Shown here: piece by piece, positions 10,173-21,646 of the stretch
Position numbering within the stretch: the stretch's first letter is position 1
How the letters are laid out: every line of letters starts with the position of its first letter
Source: Paraphysoderma sedebokerense
Taxonomy: Eukaryota; Blastocladiomycota; Physodermatomycetes; Physodermatales; Physodermataceae
Reading direction: 5' to 3'
NCBI GenBank assembly: GCA_025602915.1
Contig: JAHLJZ010000017.1
Location: forward strand, 186,001-250,000
Length of the DNA stretch: 64,000 nucleotides
Position numbers and translations under genes: made by a program
The notes under the pieces: model-generated
Databases searched by the model: none
What the model was told of the DNA's origin: nothing
What the model saw: only the letters and a program-made list of their open reading frames with translations

Positions 10173-12924
10173 TTACAATTTACTCTTCGCCACCATCTTC
10201 CCTCTAACCCCATCTAATTCACTCCACCCACTTACCACATCGACTTTATTCAACTCCTCCTTGTTACAAGCCCACTCATACATTTTTTGGTATACTCCTA
10301 ACCCGTCGTACTTTCCTATCGCGGAATTCAATTCTCGATCGGTAAGTTCGAAAGAATCGGTCAATGGAACGACGTGTGGTCGGAGTTGAGAGAGAAGATT
10401 GTGGTGTGTACGAAGGAGATGTGTATGTTGAGTGGGAGTAAGGTATGTGGGAACGTCGACTGTCGAGTATTTACAGTTACAATAGAAAAATAACAAAAGA
10501 AAAGTGTAAGCATAAAATCGTGAGCGTCAGGGAATCGAAGTGGACGAAACTGCGATAAAGATGTGAGCCAACAGTGAATGATTCAACAAACCTAACGCTG
10601 TCTGAACAGCAAATACACCAAACAAATCTCTCAACAATTCCATGACTTTAAACATTTCAAGGGTTACTCCTTCTTTAGTTTCCAACTCTTTCAGACTATC
10701 AACAAAACTCTGATACATATAAAGCCAAGCATGAGCCACACACAATTTATCAACTTCAACAAGCACATCATTCCATTCCCGTTCCTTTAACAGCTCATTC
10801 AGAGATTTGAGTAACCAGGCCGCCCTAACTTCAAGCAATGAAATGATAATATTAGGTTTTTGCCAATCTGTAATTGATTGGACTGTACATTTTATATTAG
10901 ATAGGTGCGGTATGAGTGCGATGTAGTGTAACTGTTGCGGGAGAGAAGAAGTAGAAGCGTTCGGGGTGGAAAGGAAAACTGAAAGTCGTTTAAGAAGATA
11001 CCGGACTGTTTGTTGCGTTAAAACTGAATTTTCGCCCTTTGTAAACACTTCGCATTAGATATAATTCAAGTCAGAAGTAAGAAAAAAACTGCAATGGAAA
11101 ACAAACCTCGACGGTGTACATTTGAACATAAGTGCAAAATAAATCTGGAAGCCCACTCATTCTACTGAAACCGTGGCCACCACACGCTACAAACAACATC
11201 CACAATATAAATGTCAGAAACCATGAAGATTCAAGTAGGCAGCTGCTCTCCGAATAAAGCAACGGTAAAAATTTAAGAAAGACAAACCTCTCCTCAGATT
11301 TTCCAACATATCACTACACAACGTACTGACCAACACCTTCAATCCAGAACTCGTAGCATGTAATCCCGGCAATACATCCTTGATCAATTTTTCTTTCGAA
11401 TTCGTCAAGTGCATTTGATTTACGAGATGGTTGATTTGGTTACCCGTAAACTGACAGGCAAAAGCTGTAGCGAGGGGAATCAGGATTTTGTTGAGCTGAG
11501 ACTGATAATTGATAATTTGAACTTCAGTCGTCGAGTTAGGAGAAGGAAATTGTCGTCGGCTATAAATTCAATCATTGTTATAAACTCTGGGAATTAAAAT
11601 GAGGATGATCGAATACGGGGAACTTACATCACCGAGTACCGGGCCACAATTGTAGCTGCCCTTGACAAGGCTTGCACACCGCCCATGACAATTCCGGCCC
11701 TCATTTGTAATAAAGTACTGTAAACTAATACTTGATCTTTTTTGGATCCTTTGATAACTTTTCCGTCACTGGTTACTTGAATGTTACCCATGAGCATTTG
11801 CTCACGAGGAATCCGGACATGATCGAATCCGACGATACCATTGTCCATAACGTTGAAACCGATTTTGGGACCAAGATCGCGAATAGAGATTCTTTGATAG
11901 CAAGCAAATTGGTTAGTAAGGTGGCTATAAAAAGTAATGTCGGGGACTGAACCTACTTTGGTAAGACCCTGTGAGTTTTGATGTCTCGAAGCTGAACCAA
12001 GAATGGATAGACTCCGTGGTTTTTGTTGGCTGCAATTGATCACAATGGGATGTCAGACAATAACGAATCATTTAAACGAAATCCAGAAACAGTGAATACA
12101 AACCAACGATCAATTGAGCAAAGACAATGGCAAAATTGGCAGTCTTGGACATGGACCCAGGCCACCATTTGTACGCTTCCAATGTCGGTGAATGAATATC
12201 GAATTCATCAGTCTCTGGAATATAAGTCGCAGTCGTTTCAATGCCCCTAACGTTTGAACCATGTGCGGCTTCAGTTTGAGCATAACACCTGTAAAAACGA
12301 ATTCATAAGAACCAGGCCAACTCTCGCCAAGATTGATCAATATAGAATGTCCGGGAAGAACTTACAACACCATCTCCCATTTATAAGCCATCGGCAACCA
12401 TTTTTTCTTTTGCTCTTCACTTGCTTGCTTTTCTATAGTCGGAATCCCCATACTGTAATGTAACAAAATCGGTACCGCTTCGCCACCAACGTCCCAAAAC
12501 ATGGGACTTAGGTCTTCAGGAATTTGGTATTTCAATTGTAACTCACGCCCTCGGTTCATTAACTTGAGAGCACGAGAATAAAGTTCATGTTTTTTCAGGA
12601 AAAATTGGTCTTCGGGAGATTGAAATACAGGATCGGATTCGAAAATGGATTTCATTCGACGTCGGAGGTCGCGGAGTTGCGGAGATTCGCAAAGTACAGC
12701 AAGATTGAGAGCTGAGGGATCAAACGTCGCTAATAAAATAGTCAAAAGTCAAACTTTTTTATTCCTAATAGTTCAATTCACAACAATATTGTACCTGCAT
12801 CTCGCTCCTTTTTTAAATCCGGATGCATCTTCTTCGGAAAGGTCGGGGCCGGTGGTAACCGACTAATCATTTTACTTAATTCATCTTGTGGGGGGTAATT
12901 CACGGGGACTTTGATAAAAGCCAT
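10173..12924 (-). CDS. Peroxisomal acyl-CoA oxidase
   Basis: Flavoenzyme of the first step of peroxisomal beta-oxidation: acyl-CoA plus O2 gives trans-2-enoyl-CoA and H2O2. About nine exons. The first starts at 12924 ([16 protein letters not shown]) and splices at about 12799/12733. Hallmarks in order: [40 protein letters not shown] (substrate/FAD region) across an intron; [20 protein letters not shown] across another; [18 protein letters not shown]; the ACGGHGFS motif of the C-terminal domain; and a helical C-terminal half with [12 protein letters not shown]. The protein ends MVAKSKL, a canonical PTS1 signal, which fixes the stop at 10173 and places the enzyme in the peroxisome. The predicted size of about 650-690 residues fits the family. 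The last intron, near 10530-10480, is the least certain junction. Substrate chain length cannot be read from the sequence. Confidence 0.93.
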
Positions 12925-13417
12925 TTTTGATCTATGATGGATATATAAAAGTTCTAGCAGGAATTGTGTTTGGTATGCTTATGAATTGAACGGACTTTTT
13001 TCTTTTCACCCGACACTGGCCCGCCACTTTTGGCGCCCACAAGGCAAGCAGCAGCAAAGGCTTTTACTATGTATCAGCCGGATTTTTATCCATCGTAGCA
13101 AGTCAGTCTTTGAATTTATCAATACCGATATGACATTTGTTGAATCATTAAGACGAGAACACCGACAGATTAAATTTTGACAGATTCAAAACACCAAGGT
13201 TCTTATCTGTCGCACTTCCGGTGTGTACAAACCGATATCCTTCGTCAGTGCGAAAATGCGCCAAACGCGGAATGAAACTTTGCAGAATACATTAGTAAAG
13301 ATGTTATTCCAAGCTGGTCAAGATCAATTGTACTATTTCTCTCAATACGATGACTGCATGCTCATATAAAAGCAAACAAAAGGCAATGATTGCATTGTCA
13401 AAGAAATAAAAAAAAGA
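12925..13417. other. Acyl-CoA oxidase promoter region
   Basis: Spacer between the acyl-CoA oxidase start and the 3' end of the tRNA-Asp gene. A 64-codon open frame at 12986-13180 has no recognisable product and overlaps the likely promoter, so I leave it uncalled. Confidence 0.4.
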
Positions 13418-13507
13418 CTCTCGAGCGGGGAATTGAACCCCGGTCTCCCGCGTACCTTGGAATGAACCAATGACAGGCGGGGATACTCACCACTATACTA
13501 CTCGAGA
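13418..13507 (-). tRNA. tRNA-Asp (GTC) with an 18-nt intron
   Basis: On the minus strand the acceptor stem TCTCGAG pairs with CTCGAGA (discriminator G). The A box (AGTATAGTGGTGAGTA), anticodon stem CCCGC/GCGGG with loop CTGTCAC (anticodon GTC) and B box GGTTCAATTCC are all visible. An 18-base insertion (TTGGTTCATTCCAAGGTA, within one base) sits one base 3' of the anticodon, the canonical position of nuclear tRNA introns. The mature length is 72 nt, normal for tRNA-Asp. Confidence 0.96.
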
Positions 13508-13629
13508 TCTGTTGTAAACGTAATTTGTTTGGGTTATATTCAGTACTTTAGAGTTGCGTTTGACCTAGATTCGGAGCTTGCTTTTCGTCCTTTACTTCCA
13601 CTTTCTGTCCATCCAATCTGTCTGCTTTC

Positions 13630-15489
13630 ATGCTGTCTCATCTATCTCCGGAACTTCTTCCTTCTATTTTCTCATATCTTTCTTCTGCAGAATTGCATCA
13701 TTGTTTGTTTTTGTCAAAGCACCTCTCTTCGTTTGCCGCTGCCGCACTTTACAGAACTCTTCATTTCCACGACGCTTACACAACCTCCAACTGTTCTGCT
13801 TTCACTTTGAACCTACGACATCTGTTTACATTATCTTCATCCAAATCGACTACTTATGATTACCACACTTTTGTGCAGTCTGCCAGCATTCACGATATCC
13901 ACGACAAAGTGTTGCTACGGATGATCTTGCAGCTGCTATCTCAGTTTTGCCACAACCTTAAACATTTAGCGATCGAGGACGGGGGAGCACAATCCACCGA
14001 TGTGGTCTTGGAATATGATTTTCCGAATTTGTTTAGTCGGAATTGTATCGAATCTTTAAGTGTATTTTGTTTAAACGATAACTTCAAATCTCGGACGCTC
14101 GAGAACATGTGCTCGGTGTTGAAGAATCTTCGAAAATTTCAGTTTTATGATTCGCCGGAAGAAGGATTTTTGTTAAATTCGACTATAAAGGCAATCACAA
14201 AGTGTTGTCCGTACTTAAGGACGATCGAGCTTCATGATTGTGTTAAAGTGACTAGTTCCTCCTTTCGTTGTTTACTCGACAACTTGAAGTACTTAAAGCA
14301 GCTACGAATCCAATCATACACTGGTATTTACGACGACGAAATTTTGACCTCATTGGAATCCGTAGGCAACGAATCTCTGCCATTAGAATCATTGAAATTG
14401 GGAATGACAAAGGAAGATTTTCAATTGTATCGTGGGGCTCTGCAGAATCAATGGGCGCACGGCTTCGATAGAGCTTTCCAAGCTATCATTAACAAGTCAC
14501 CCGGCCTGAAATATCTTGAACTGGATATGCCGATGCAAGCATTATCTGTTGTTTTCCGGAATATCAGTCGCATTAGTAGTCTAATTCGCTTGTCTCTAAC
14601 CAACATTGACCAGAGAATCATCAATCAGTTGAATCATCATATTTCTAAACCACCGCTTCAGTCGATCTCATCCTCACAAATGAACAATCAACCTACAACA
14701 TCTGCTCTTCCTTCCATTTCAACATCTGAGACCCCTTCCTCGCCGTCACAGTTGATCTCAAACTTTATTTCGACCTTAACGCCAGACGATCCATTCACTC
14801 ATGTCCCGGTTGCATTTTGGTCAAACATATTCAACTTTTCTAAATCACTCACTTACCTTCATCTCGAGAACCTTGTATTCAGTGAATCGAGCATCTATTC
14901 GATTTCTAAATCTTGTCCATCACTAAAAGTATTATCGTTTCACTCATGTCGTTTCATCCAAGGTCTTCAGGCTCATTCCATACACACTGATGAAGCTCAT
15001 TCCAATTCAGATACATATTCAAATAGACATTCGCAATCATCGCCTCACCCACTCATTCATCTGTTTTCATTCGTACCAAACTTGACCTCGTTTGCTGCAC
15101 TTTCTACACCCATTCCAATATCTATATTAAAGTCCCTTGTACGATCGTGTGCTTTTATTCGGTCCATAAACATTCCATCAGCTCATGGGAAATGTAGTGT
15201 TGAGTTGTTGTCGAGATGGTTGCTTGGTATGGGTGATGAATCTGACAAAATCGACGGAAATGGAGTTCCAAACGCGACACCGACAGGAAACAGTTTACGG
15301 AAGATCGTTATCCCTAGACAAGTTTTAACTAATATTCAAGACATGTCAGAACTACATCAGGGTGTAGATGGGACTCGCTACGCGAGCAGTTCAAAATCTC
15401 CGGATCAACAGGATTTGGAAAACCAAAGAAGGTTACTGGGATGTGTCAAATTAGTGAATGAATGTGAAAGGAGGTTCAATGTAATGTGA
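13630..15489 (+). CDS. F-box/LRR-type protein
   Basis: Single exon, 619 residues. The N-terminus MLSHLSPELLPSIFSYLSSA, followed by ELHHCLFLSKHLSSFAAAAL, fits an F-box (LPxELLxxIFxYL pattern, about residues 1-45), which binds Skp1 in SCF ubiquitin ligases (known). Leu-rich segments follow, such as CPYLRTIELHDCVKVTSSSF (about 190-215), LKQLRIQSYTG, GLKYLELDMP and SLKVLSFHSCRF. They resemble divergent amino-acid/cysteine-containing LRRs of FBXL proteins. A Ser/Pro-rich insert lies near residues 340-385. Inference: substrate receptor of an SCF E3 complex; the substrate is unknown. Overlapping open frames in the first 200 bases are shadows. Confidence 0.75.
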   Translation: MLSHLSPELLPSIFSYLSSAELHHCLFLSKHLSSFAAAALYRTLHFHDAYTTSNCSAFTLNLRHLFTLSSSKSTTYDYHTFVQSASIHDIHDKVLLRMILQLLSQFCHNLKHLAIEDGGAQSTDVVLEYDFPNLFSRNCIESLSVFCLNDNFKSRTLENMCSVLKNLRKFQFYDSPEEGFLLNSTIKAITKCCPYLRTIELHDCVKVTSSSFRCLLDNLKYLKQLRIQSYTGIYDDEILTSLESVGNESLPLESLKLGMTKEDFQLYRGALQNQWAHGFDRAFQAIINKSPGLKYLELDMPMQALSVVFRNISRISSLIRLSLTNIDQRIINQLNHHISKPPLQSISSSQMNNQPTTSALPSISTSETPSSPSQLISNFISTLTPDDPFTHVPVAFWSNIFNFSKSLTYLHLENLVFSESSIYSISKSCPSLKVLSFHSCRFIQGLQAHSIHTDEAHSNSDTYSNRHSQSSPHPLIHLFSFVPNLTSFAALSTPIPISILKSLVRSCAFIRSINIPSAHGKCSVELLSRWLLGMGDESDKIDGNGVPNATPTGNSLRKIVIPRQVLTNIQDMSELHQGVDGTRYASSSKSPDQQDLENQRRLLGCVKLVNECERRFNVM

Positions 15490-15783
15490 TTTGGAAGCAT
15501 CTTTTATTGTGCGATAATAGATTACTGTACTTTACAAACCATTCGTATTGTGAGTAAGTAACACCGTGCCACCATTGTTTGTTCATCTACAATATGATCT
15601 CTGAAATATTGCCTGAGTCAGAGTGCATCGGAGATGATAAAGATTGTCGGATTGGTAATCGAGGACAATGGCTGACAATGGGACAGGGCGTAGAACAATC
15701 GCGCGACTGCCAGATCGGATTGCTTACGTGATGCACGCGACAATTACGTGATTCACGTCAACCCCAGTCAGCCGCTTGTTTAA

Positions 15784-16890
15784 ATGCTGTGCGTTCCCTC
15801 TTCCCTGCCCCAGTCTGACTCATCATCCATTATCCCTCCACATATCTTATACTCTTATTCGCAGTTCGCACACACCCGCAAAAGATATGTGCTCACCCAG
15901 CTGCATTTGAATTCGCTATCAGTAAAGTCACAACCACATCTATCCAAGCAACACAATCGGTGCGAAACTCAGCGAATGAATCGAAATACTAGCACAGTTG
16001 CAACTATTAGGGAAATCTCGTCTTCGAACAGTATCGCCAAACTCATCCATCCTTCCGAACCCAATTCACAACCTACACCTCCTAGGACGATTGCTTCCAC
16101 CCCTTCTTCCAGCTCATGTACAGTCGCCTCTATGCCGTCCCATCACAATCCCCACTTTCATCCCTATATCTCAACTTCCCATCGATCGCATTCTATCCTA
16201 AGTCGTCCAGAGCAGCAGATACTGCCGCCTCAATCTCAGTCTCACTCCCGCGATGTCGGTAAACCATCCGAAGCGTTTGCGGATCGAAGTCTCAAGCGTA
16301 AAGAACAAAACCGGAATGCCCAACGAGCATTCCGGGAACGTAAAGAAAAGTATATGCAGTCATTGGAAGAGAAAGTGAAATTTCTAACAACAGAACTAGA
16401 AAAGCGGACAGATGAGTATCAACGAGAGAATGAGCGATTGAGACGAGTCGTATGTGACTTGGAAAATGAACTGCGGCTGTATAAAGCCAAAAGCTACTCA
16501 CGGATAGGTGGTCACAGGAACGGTTTCCAAGGTCAAGGTTTAAAAAACGACGATAATATGAGGAATCCTGAAAGTGGATACAATTTTGTGATGGATATAT
16601 CAAGTCATCAGTTAAAGTTACCGGGTGTTCCTGCTGTTGAGAGTGGCGGGGTTGGAAACTTCATGAAGAAGGAAAACTTGAAAGACGATGTGTTTGCGGC
16701 TTCACCCGTCACAGAGGAGAAGCGATCGCCTACCATGGAGAGTGATGGTGAGAGTGCGGTGAATGGTGATCAGGCAAAGTTGAGAATGATGGAGATGAGG
16801 ACGTCTCTGATGGAGAAACTGCTAGGTTCCGGAAAATCATTGGACGAAGCGATGTGCTGTGTAGAAAGGTTATATGGGAAACTTGAATGA
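15784..16890 (+). CDS. bZIP transcription factor, YAP/AP-1-like
   Basis: Intronless, 368 residues from the first ATG; a start at 15976 (MNRNTSTV..., 304 residues) is equally plausible because the first 64 residues look like translated leader. The basic region reads KRKEQNRNAQRAFRERKEKY (about residues 171-190). Its NxxAQxxFR signature is that of fungal Yap1/Pap1 factors, which bind TTAGTAA/TTACGTAA-like sites (known). The leucine zipper follows with heptad-spaced hydrophobics (LEEKVKFLTTELEKRTDEY). The rest is Ser/Pro-rich N-terminally and acidic C-terminally. The paired-cysteine redox domains of Yap1 are absent apart from one CC near the C-terminus, so control of nuclear export by oxidation is not supported. 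It acts in the nucleus; its target pathway is unknown. Confidence 0.85.
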   Translation: MLCVPSSLPQSDSSSIIPPHILYSYSQFAHTRKRYVLTQLHLNSLSVKSQPHLSKQHNRCETQRMNRNTSTVATIREISSSNSIAKLIHPSEPNSQPTPPRTIASTPSSSSCTVASMPSHHNPHFHPYISTSHRSHSILSRPEQQILPPQSQSHSRDVGKPSEAFADRSLKRKEQNRNAQRAFRERKEKYMQSLEEKVKFLTTELEKRTDEYQRENERLRRVVCDLENELRLYKAKSYSRIGGHRNGFQGQGLKNDDNMRNPESGYNFVMDISSHQLKLPGVPAVESGGVGNFMKKENLKDDVFAASPVTEEKRSPTMESDGESAVNGDQAKLRMMEMRTSLMEKLLGSGKSLDEAMCCVERLYGKLE

Positions 16891-17730
16891 CTTAATTGTA
16901 AATATTTTAGAGTGACGATAAGGAAGTTGCTCCTCGATGTCTCTATAGTGCATCAAGGATTTTTGAAGGCAGATAGCGCCGAAAGCCTGAAATAAAATAA
17001 TAATTTACCTCTGTGTGTATTTTTGAATATAGCTACCTGTGTAAATAAAAGTTATCATTCCCAGGCTCTTAACAGTATGATCCATGTTACTATCAAGTCG
17101 TCATATTGTTGATCAATTTATCAAATACTTTTACAACTTTACCCCGATATTCCGATTCCACAGGATGTGCTCGATACGTATAGTCTAACATAATGTTAAT
17201 ATTCACTTGATCTGATTGTTGATATTTGATGTCAACATTCAATATAATTATAGTCATGTCTGTCTGATTGTTGACTGTCCATCGCAAATCACAATTGATT
17301 GCATTTCGCGAAGATTCACCCATTCCAACGGCATCATCATTCATGCATTTGTAATTTGATCAAAGACTCTTGAGGAGTCCACTCTAACACCTCCTTCCTC
17401 CTCACATGTAACAAATGTAAATTCGGTCTTGGTTTTCTTGCGTTAAAAATAGTCACAGAAAAGAGACAATTCAACTTCCTTCGGCCCGAGGGACCGAAAG
17501 GGCCGTCTCCCGCGATTGCTCCCGAACGGTTCTTCCTCTTTTGGAAAGTGAAATGGGATCAAGTGGACAGGGGAAGGATACAAAAATCCAAAAGAAAACT
17601 TCCTATTCAAGAACTCTGCCCTTCTCTCTCAGGTATCAACTAGTGCTAAAGTGATCATTGATCTCGAATATTTAAATCTTCTGCACCATCAGCTTTCGGT
17701 CATCATCTTCAACCACAGATTCCTTTGTGA
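16891..17730. other. Intergenic region between bZIP and LPMO genes
   Basis: An 83-codon minus-strand open frame (17344-17093) has acceptable composition but no motif, signal or homology I recognise. A CG-rich island with the near-palindrome TTCGGCCCGAGGGACCGAAA lies at 17480-17499, upstream of the LPMO gene. No RNA gene recognised. Confidence 0.35.
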
Positions 17731-19051
17731 ATGCGAATAGACTCCAGAATGCTGCCTCTAAATCTTATACTCTCCCTCGTCATTATGGCAGTTTTGCCAT
17801 CCCTTTCGACCGGCCACATGAATATGGCTTACCCTCCACCAAGAGGATACAAGAATAATGCCAAATGGAAGGGTGAGATTGACTACACTATTCACGCTCC
17901 GCTCTCCCCGGAACGGCCTTTCCCTTGTCAAGGAAAACCAAAAGGCGAAGCCGTTTTAACCGTAACACCTGGCGATACTATTTCCGTTAAAGTAGAAGGT
18001 AGCGCTCCTCATGGGGTATGTAACTAGTGATTTCATTTTGATTTCCCTGCTCTCATTGGACTCAGTGAAAGTATTCTGCTGGAATCGTTTCACTGATTCG
18101 TCATCATTTTAATTTTCAATAGGGAGGCCATTGCCAGTTTGTCCTCGGCTACGGATCTGGTGGATCAATTAAATGGGTTGTGATTGATACAGTGTTCAAG
18201 TATTGTATGATCAATGGAAATACGTATCCCGTCAAAATCCCGCAAACTGCGCCGGGTGGTGATGTTGTTTTCGCTTGGACATGGATCAATGCTCTGGGAA
18301 ATCGGTAAGTTTTATCATTTTTCATTATCTGCTTTAAGTCTGGCACAAGAAGCTATGTGATACAGACTGCATTCATCCGCCACGACTCTTGCCTAACGTG
18401 ATATCATTTCTCCCATTCAGTGAATATTACATGAATTGCGCAGATATCCGTATTAATTCGTCCGGCACTTCTACTATTCGCGGCTTATCTCTCCTTGTCG
18501 CGAATCTACCCGGTTACCCAACTATCCCCGAATTCCATGTCCGATTAAATCAATACGACGGTACCGATATTCTCATGAAACGTTCTCCGATCGAAGTCTC
18601 CGGAAGTGGTCAAGTGGTTGGCGGAGGTAACCTTAGTTCTCAGAAAATCCCAAAGAGCAATAAGCCCCCAGTTCCCAAGACGGTTCCTAAGCCTAAGCCT
18701 CAAGAAAATTGTAAAAACAGTCAAAAAAATCCTTCTAAACCAACCTGGACGAAGCACGTCTACAAATCAAATGCGCCGGGTTCTAAAATCGATGTTAGCA
18801 ATAACAACGGAAACGCGGCCGGTCCTTGTGTCATTGGAGAAATGAAATGTTTTGGGAACTCTAAATGGGGTCAATGTAGCACTGGTGCGTGTTGTTTCTG
18901 TTTTGTCTTTTTTCAGTCTAGCACTGGCTCCTCAACTGACATTCCCGACGGACAAAATCTAGGCCTCAAAGGTAACCAATGGTACATCAAAGACTGTGCC
19001 ACTGGACTGAAGTGCACTCCATATATCGGCACAACCATTCAATGCCAATAA
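17731..19051 (+). CDS. Secreted copper LPMO-like protein (AA11-like) with C-terminal Cys-rich module
   Basis: Exons 17731-18015, 18123-18304 and 18421-19051 give 365 residues. The signal peptide ends at Gly28, exposing His29 (G|HMNMAYPPPRG), the first arm of a copper 'histidine brace'. The second His is in SAPHGGGHCQF, assembled exactly across the first splice. The family core continues with APGGDVVFAWTW and GNREYYMNCADI, which supplies the axial Tyr/Phe region. Known: this layout is that of lytic polysaccharide monooxygenases of the AA11 type that cleave chitin oxidatively. A Pro/Lys/Asn linker leads to CVIGEMKCFGNSKWGQC and a closing segment with CATGLKC, like the chitin-associated module (X278-like) at the end of many AA11 enzymes. 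Chitin as substrate is inferred, for the fungus's own wall or that of prey. A sister gene lies at 27281. Confidence 0.85.
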
Positions 19052-19843
19052 TCATCAACTCACTTTCAAGATGCATCTTAATCATTGCGCTTATCTCACA
19101 ATTATCCCACACCATCATCATATCTCAAACTGTACATAACTCGTTTTCTATCTCACGTCATGTCAACCTATATTGATTTATTCTCTCATCGACATCGTTT
19201 TCATTGCATCTCATTCACCACTATGCATGGCATCAAAGTCATTACAAGTCTGCGCTTAAATAATCAACTTTGTTCAATTCTCATGCATCAACCACGGACA
19301 TTCTCATTTTTCTTAATTTATTCAGTAAATTCGTCACATCAGTCTATATACTTTGCTAGTATAGCTGAAATTCATTTTTAGTGTCCAACCATCTGTTCCG
19401 TCTTCAAACTTACTCATATTAATGCATAGAAATAACACAAAGACATAATCATCCGTTGATAATTAAAGGCATAAAAAGATATTAAGAAATCGCTTGGAAA
19501 ATTTGTACTCCGAATATGCCTTGGTTAATACTGGGGCTTCGGATAAGCATTCCATGTGATACCGGTCTAAAATTATGTCGAACAAAGTTTAATTAATATA
19601 TTTAATAAACATCCGTGCCTTGTATACGCGATCTTGATTTAGCTACAGTTTGTACGAAGTTCGGGACACTCAACCTGAGCCCAGATATCTTTGCACTGTA
19701 TTTGATATGTTTATCAAAGATACGTCAATTTCAACGAAATATTGGCTCTAAAAGTAGTGCCTTACATCTTGCATTTATTATCCTAGGAATTCCCGAATGT
19801 ATACGGTTTATCGAGTGGGAGGCCAATAATACAAATTTTTTAT
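19052..19843. other. Intergenic region after LPMO gene
   Basis: Pyrimidine-rich sequence following the LPMO stop, then AT-rich DNA. Open frames of 65-98 codons here have random-looking composition and no motif. I see no gene. Confidence 0.4.
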
Positions 19844-19977
19844 TGCAGTAGAATGAATTAACGTCTGCTAACATTTTATTTCACAGGAATTCGTTCAGTA
19901 GGGTGTCTAAACTCTAAGTGTGCGTCATTTTATTATCACACATTATCATACAATATTTCTGACATTCTTGGCATAGA

Positions 19978-20923
19978 TTAAGCATCCCCTATTTCTTCGG
20001 ATCTCCAAGGTTTGTCCCTATAATAATTCAACTGGAGCATACTGTCGAAAAGTCGATCAAACATTGTTTCCACAGTTCCCTTCTTTTCCAGGTCTAGATT
20101 TAAAGGGAAATATTTGTTCGGATCTTGTTGCAAATAATACATCCCTACGCTGTCAAAGTCGCAAATGACGAATACCTCTGCTTCGTGCTCTTCAGGCACC
20201 AAAATCTTCGTTTCTGGGAATATGACAGAAAACTGCAGAGGTTTTGTATCCAATTTGTTTTTACTCATGTATTTCGATACCTCTTTCTCCACGTGTAGTG
20301 GAAAGAATTCTAATGGTTTCCGATTTTTTTTATCATTCATGTAAGAATGAACAAATACTTTCGGAACCACATTCCAGAAGGTCTTGGTCGTGAAAACACC
20401 GCACATTGCGGGAACACAAGGCGGGTGTTTGCTCTGTCGACCCTGCGATGTTTCAACGTTGAAGTTCCTAACACAATCAGAGTGCGCTATATCTTGGGAA
20501 ATGCGGGCAGCTTTGATTGAATCAAAGGCACTGAATTCTGGAATCATTGAATAAATTGAAATATCTAAAGTTAGAATGACAAAAGACATAATTCTGCAGG
20601 TTTTTGAACGTCTAACTACGCCGACACATACCATACTTCCATATTATTTGTCTTGATTTGGGTTTTTCATCGCCATCCGCTGTCGCGAGATCAAATATCG
20701 TAAGTTCGTAACTGTACGGGGCAATGAATCAATGTCTTTGAATACAGTCCCATTCCATCCCCAAAAGTTGATAATCCCTTAGTGCGTCGAGATCCAATTG
20801 TCCATGGGGGTTATAGAACTTTTTTACATCAACTGAGTTGCGGACGATATGGAATGAAGCAGCAAAACAGCTAAGGAAATGAGACGCATGACCAACATCA
20901 TCTTGTTACTTAAGGAGATTTTA
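19978..20923 (-). pseudogene. Decayed copy of secreted ART-like protein (unit A)
   Basis: Paralogue of the gene at 21647-22758. A hydrophobic secretion signal like that of its sister is recognisable near 20920-20850. The C-terminal two thirds remain readable as one frame of about 190 residues, with the shared CVPAMCGVFTTKTFWNVVPK block, the KPLQFS block and PEEHEAEVFVICDFDSVG. The N-terminal core between them looks broken, with a few breaks, and the region around the tyrosine motif has drifted further than the rest. I treat it as a fossil of the duplicated gene, of moderate age given its divergence from the whole copy. An expressed, truncated product cannot be excluded. Confidence 0.6.
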
Positions 20924-21646
20924 GGATATAAGAGAGATAGTTGTGTCTGAAGAGGTATCATATAGAAACAAAAACTAGATCATCTCGATCCATCCGAAAT
21001 CCCCTAATATAGAATGCTTCTCTTCAAACATTCACCGCGAGTTTTTCCACTGTCTTTCCGCATATGTATAACGCCGCCATGTCAATCAATGCCGTTGAAC
21101 TTATACAAAGACTGACTCTGCCTTCTTTGCTATCGTTTCATATTTTTCGGTTGCCATTTTTCCTTGATTTAATTTTCATTTACGTGTAACAATGCTGTGA
21201 CTTCTGCCGCTATACGACAATAATTTTGGATCAAACGTAATTTGTGTATCCTTGGCGGCAATATACAGAAAAGATATGCTTGCTACATGCAGAATTAAGC
21301 TCAAATTTTCATTATTCTACTATTCGTAATGTTATTGAGGAGAAATGTTTTCGGGTACATAGAAATTTTGTTTCTGCTACTGAATATGTAATCAACTCAA
21401 CATTGTAATTTTCTATCGTCAAGACCGTACATGGTTCGTATTACATTTCGCGTACGATCGTTTGATGCAGTACCTTATCGAGGGGGAGATCTATCATGAA
21501 ACCTTGCCATTGCAGATGAATTAATGTCTGCTAACATATTTCCGTTCCGGCATATTTCGTTTAGCAGGGCGTAAAAACTCTAAGTGTCCGTCATTTTATT
21601 ATCGTAGAATCATCATACATATTTCTCCTGGTATTAATTACATAAA
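20924..21646. other. Spacer between the two ART-like copies
   Basis: Holds the upstream flank of unit A, including decayed sequence at about 21240-21420 that matches the plus-strand frame at 23199-23558, and then the 3' flank of unit B from 21508. No intact gene. Confidence 0.6.

Noticed and set aside
13529-13859. Two 93-codon frames overlapping the start of the F-box gene
   Set aside because: They are alternate-frame shadows; only the third frame stays open for 619 codons and gives an F-box.
18889-18925. Possible third intron in the first LPMO gene (GTGCGT...TTTTTTCAG)
   Set aside because: Removing it (32 bases) breaks the reading frame, which is open without it; other donors nearby also fail to keep frame. 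Left as coding, with the odd Cys/Phe-rich stretch noted.
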